A stretch of DNA of 6,865 bases from an uncultured Veillonella sp. (GTDB lineage: Bacteria > Bacillota > Negativicutes > Veillonellales > Veillonellaceae), in assembly GCF_905209685.1 (NCBI RefSeq), contig NZ_CAJLUB010000099.1, positions 1-6,865 of the forward strand, given 5' to 3'. Shown here piece after piece: positions 5,777 to 6,865 of this stretch. The notes beneath the pieces are model-generated. The model saw only the letters and a program-made list of their open reading frames with translations, had not been told where the DNA came from and did not search any database. Positions within the stretch are counted from its first letter, which is position 1, and each line of letters opens with the position of its first letter. The translations under genes and the position numbers were made by a program.

Positions 5777-5803
5777 AAAAAAGCCTGTAAAAACAGGCTT
5801 TTT
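5777..5803 (-). terminator. intrinsic terminator of ppk1
   Basis: On the minus strand AAAAAGCCTG (5794-5803) and CAGGCTTTTT (5778-5787) form a 10-bp stem with a 6-nt loop, and the T run continues to 5777. It lies 55 bp beyond the ppk1 stop codon, so ppk1 is the last gene of its unit. The A-run on the other side makes it symmetrical. Confidence 0.88.
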
Positions 5804-5857
5804 CAGTATTATATAAATGTATTAAAATTCATCATTCAACACTATGTATGAATTTCA

Positions 5858-6865
5858 TCATTTATTCATCTTAAACATTGGTTGTAAACGCTCAATGACG
5901 GTCATCGATTCCTTGTGTTCTCGAGCAATAGCTTCTTTCATAAGTTCCTCTTGAGCAGAAATTGGATGTTCTCTATCATTAATTTTACGATACGAGCCAT
6001 CTGCTCTCATAATATGAGCTTTTAAGGTATCTTCTAAATATAAATCTAAAATACCTTTAACGCGCTCCTTATGCCGTTTATCTTCAATAGGAATCATAAG
6101 TTCTACACGTTCATTTAAATTTCTCGGCATCCAGTCTGCACTAGATAGGAATAGACTTTCATTCCCCCCATTATGGAAATAGAATAAACGATGATGTTCT
6201 AAGAAACGCCCTACGACGGAACGAACCGTTATATTATCACTAACACCTGCAATGCCAGGCCGTAGTGTACAGATACCACGAACGATAAGATCAATACGAA
6301 CACCTGCAGCAGAAGCTTCATATAGTTTAGCAATGACTTCTTTATCGAGCAAGGAATTCATTTTGCCAATGATATATGCCTCTTCTCCCTGTTTTGCGAA
6401 TTCGATTTCACGGTCAATCAATTCCATTATCTTTTCCCGCAAATTTAAAGGGGCTACAATAAATTTATTCCAAATTGGAGGATCGGAATAACCAGAAATT
6501 AAATTGAAGAAGCGAGATGCATCGTCGCCATATTCATCATTACATGTGAATATGCCACAATCCGTATACATCCGTGCTGTCTTGCCATTATAGTTACCTG
6601 TAGCTAAATGAACGTAACGTCTAATACCTGCATCCTCTCTGCGCACAACCATGGTAATCTTAGAATGAGTTTTAAGACCTTTCAAACCATAAATTACATG
6701 ACAACCTGCTTTTTCTAAGCGGCGTGCCATATGGATATTATTCTCTTCATCAAAGCGTGCTTTAACCTCCATAAGTACGGTTACTTGCTTCCCATTATCC
6801 GCAGCCTTAATTAAGGATGCAATAATTGGAGAATCCCCACTTACGCGATACAAGGTTTGTTTAAT
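5858..6865 (-). CDS. ppk1: polyphosphate kinase 1, C-terminal half
   Basis: PPK1 reversibly builds long inorganic polyphosphate chains from the terminal phosphate of ATP through a phosphohistidine intermediate. The window holds the last 335 codons of a protein normally about 690-720 residues long; the frame stays open to the right edge. The visible part begins IKQTLYRVSGDSPII, a conserved PPK1 block, so the in-frame TTG at 6851-6853 is not the start. It continues with VKARFDEENNI and the YGLKGLKTHSK motif, whose His (codon 6665-6667) corresponds to the autophosphorylated histidine of the phospholipase-D-like domain. HLATGNYNGKTARMYTD follows. A second conserved His occurs in GRFLEHHR (codon 6194-6196), then SSADWMPRNLNERVE. 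The C-terminus is complete and normal. No ppx is seen downstream; instead a terminator and a long spacer follow. Confidence 0.96.
   Translation of the reverse strand: MKQTLYRVSGDSPIIASLIKAADNGKQVTVLMEVKARFDEENNIHMARRLEKAGCHVIYGLKGLKTHSKITMVVRREDAGIRRYVHLATGNYNGKTARMYTDCGIFTCNDEYGDDASRFFNLISGYSDPPIWNKFIVAPLNLREKIMELIDREIEFAKQGEEAYIIGKMNSLLDKEVIAKLYEASAAGVRIDLIVRGICTLRPGIAGVSDNITVRSVVGRFLEHHRLFYFHNGGNESLFLSSADWMPRNLNERVELMIPIEDKRHKERVKGILDLYLEDTLKAHIMRADGSYRKINDREHPISAQEELMKEAIAREHKESMTVIERLQPMFKMNK

Noticed and set aside
6851..6853. TTG as a start codon for the ppk1 reading frame
   Set aside because: The frame continues upstream with IKQT, which belongs to the conserved PPK1 block, and the remaining protein would be half length. 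The gene is simply cut by the window edge.

Overview
The window looks like a chromosomal segment of a low-GC Firmicute. AT-rich spacers, strong GGAGG ribosome binding sites and the gene families fit a Negativicutes genome such as Veillonella. That genus-level guess rests on overall impression, not on a marker gene.

Layout: the minus strand carries the 5' part of rsmA (1-293), the complete rnmV (307-834), a YabE-like exported cell-wall protein with DUF348, G5 and 3D domains (4454-5431), and the 3' half of ppk1 (5858-6865). Between rnmV and the yabE-like gene sits a plus-strand block: a LysR-type regulator (939-1877), a short MetE-like methionine synthase (2269-3390) and a fused methionine sulfoxide reductase MsrA-MsrB (3391-4329). 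The last two abut with no spacer, so they form one transcription unit. A terminator follows msrAB directly, and a second one ends the converging yabE-like gene.

Functional reading: rsmA and rnmV are ribosome-maturation genes (16S rRNA dimethylation and 5S rRNA processing). In Bacillus subtilis they follow yabE in the same order and direction. Here the methionine block lies between yabE and rnmV, on the opposite strand. The block pairs methionine synthesis with repair of oxidised methionine. It probably answers to the adjacent LysR protein: a 17-bp imperfect palindrome resembling the streptococcal MET-box lies about 66 bp upstream of the predicted start of transcription of the metE-like gene, the usual place for a LysR-type activator site.

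Other structure: the lysR terminator carries in its loop a 47-bp palindrome whose ends resemble the terminal repeats of IS3/IS150-type insertion sequences. Removing it with one TTT copy restores a clean 12-bp stem with a 6-nt loop, which suggests a tiny IS-derived insertion. I found no tRNA, rRNA, CRISPR array or defence system, and nothing I would call a new biological system. The most useful leads are the IS-like palindrome, the candidate MET-box and the interrupted yabE-rnmV-rsmA order.
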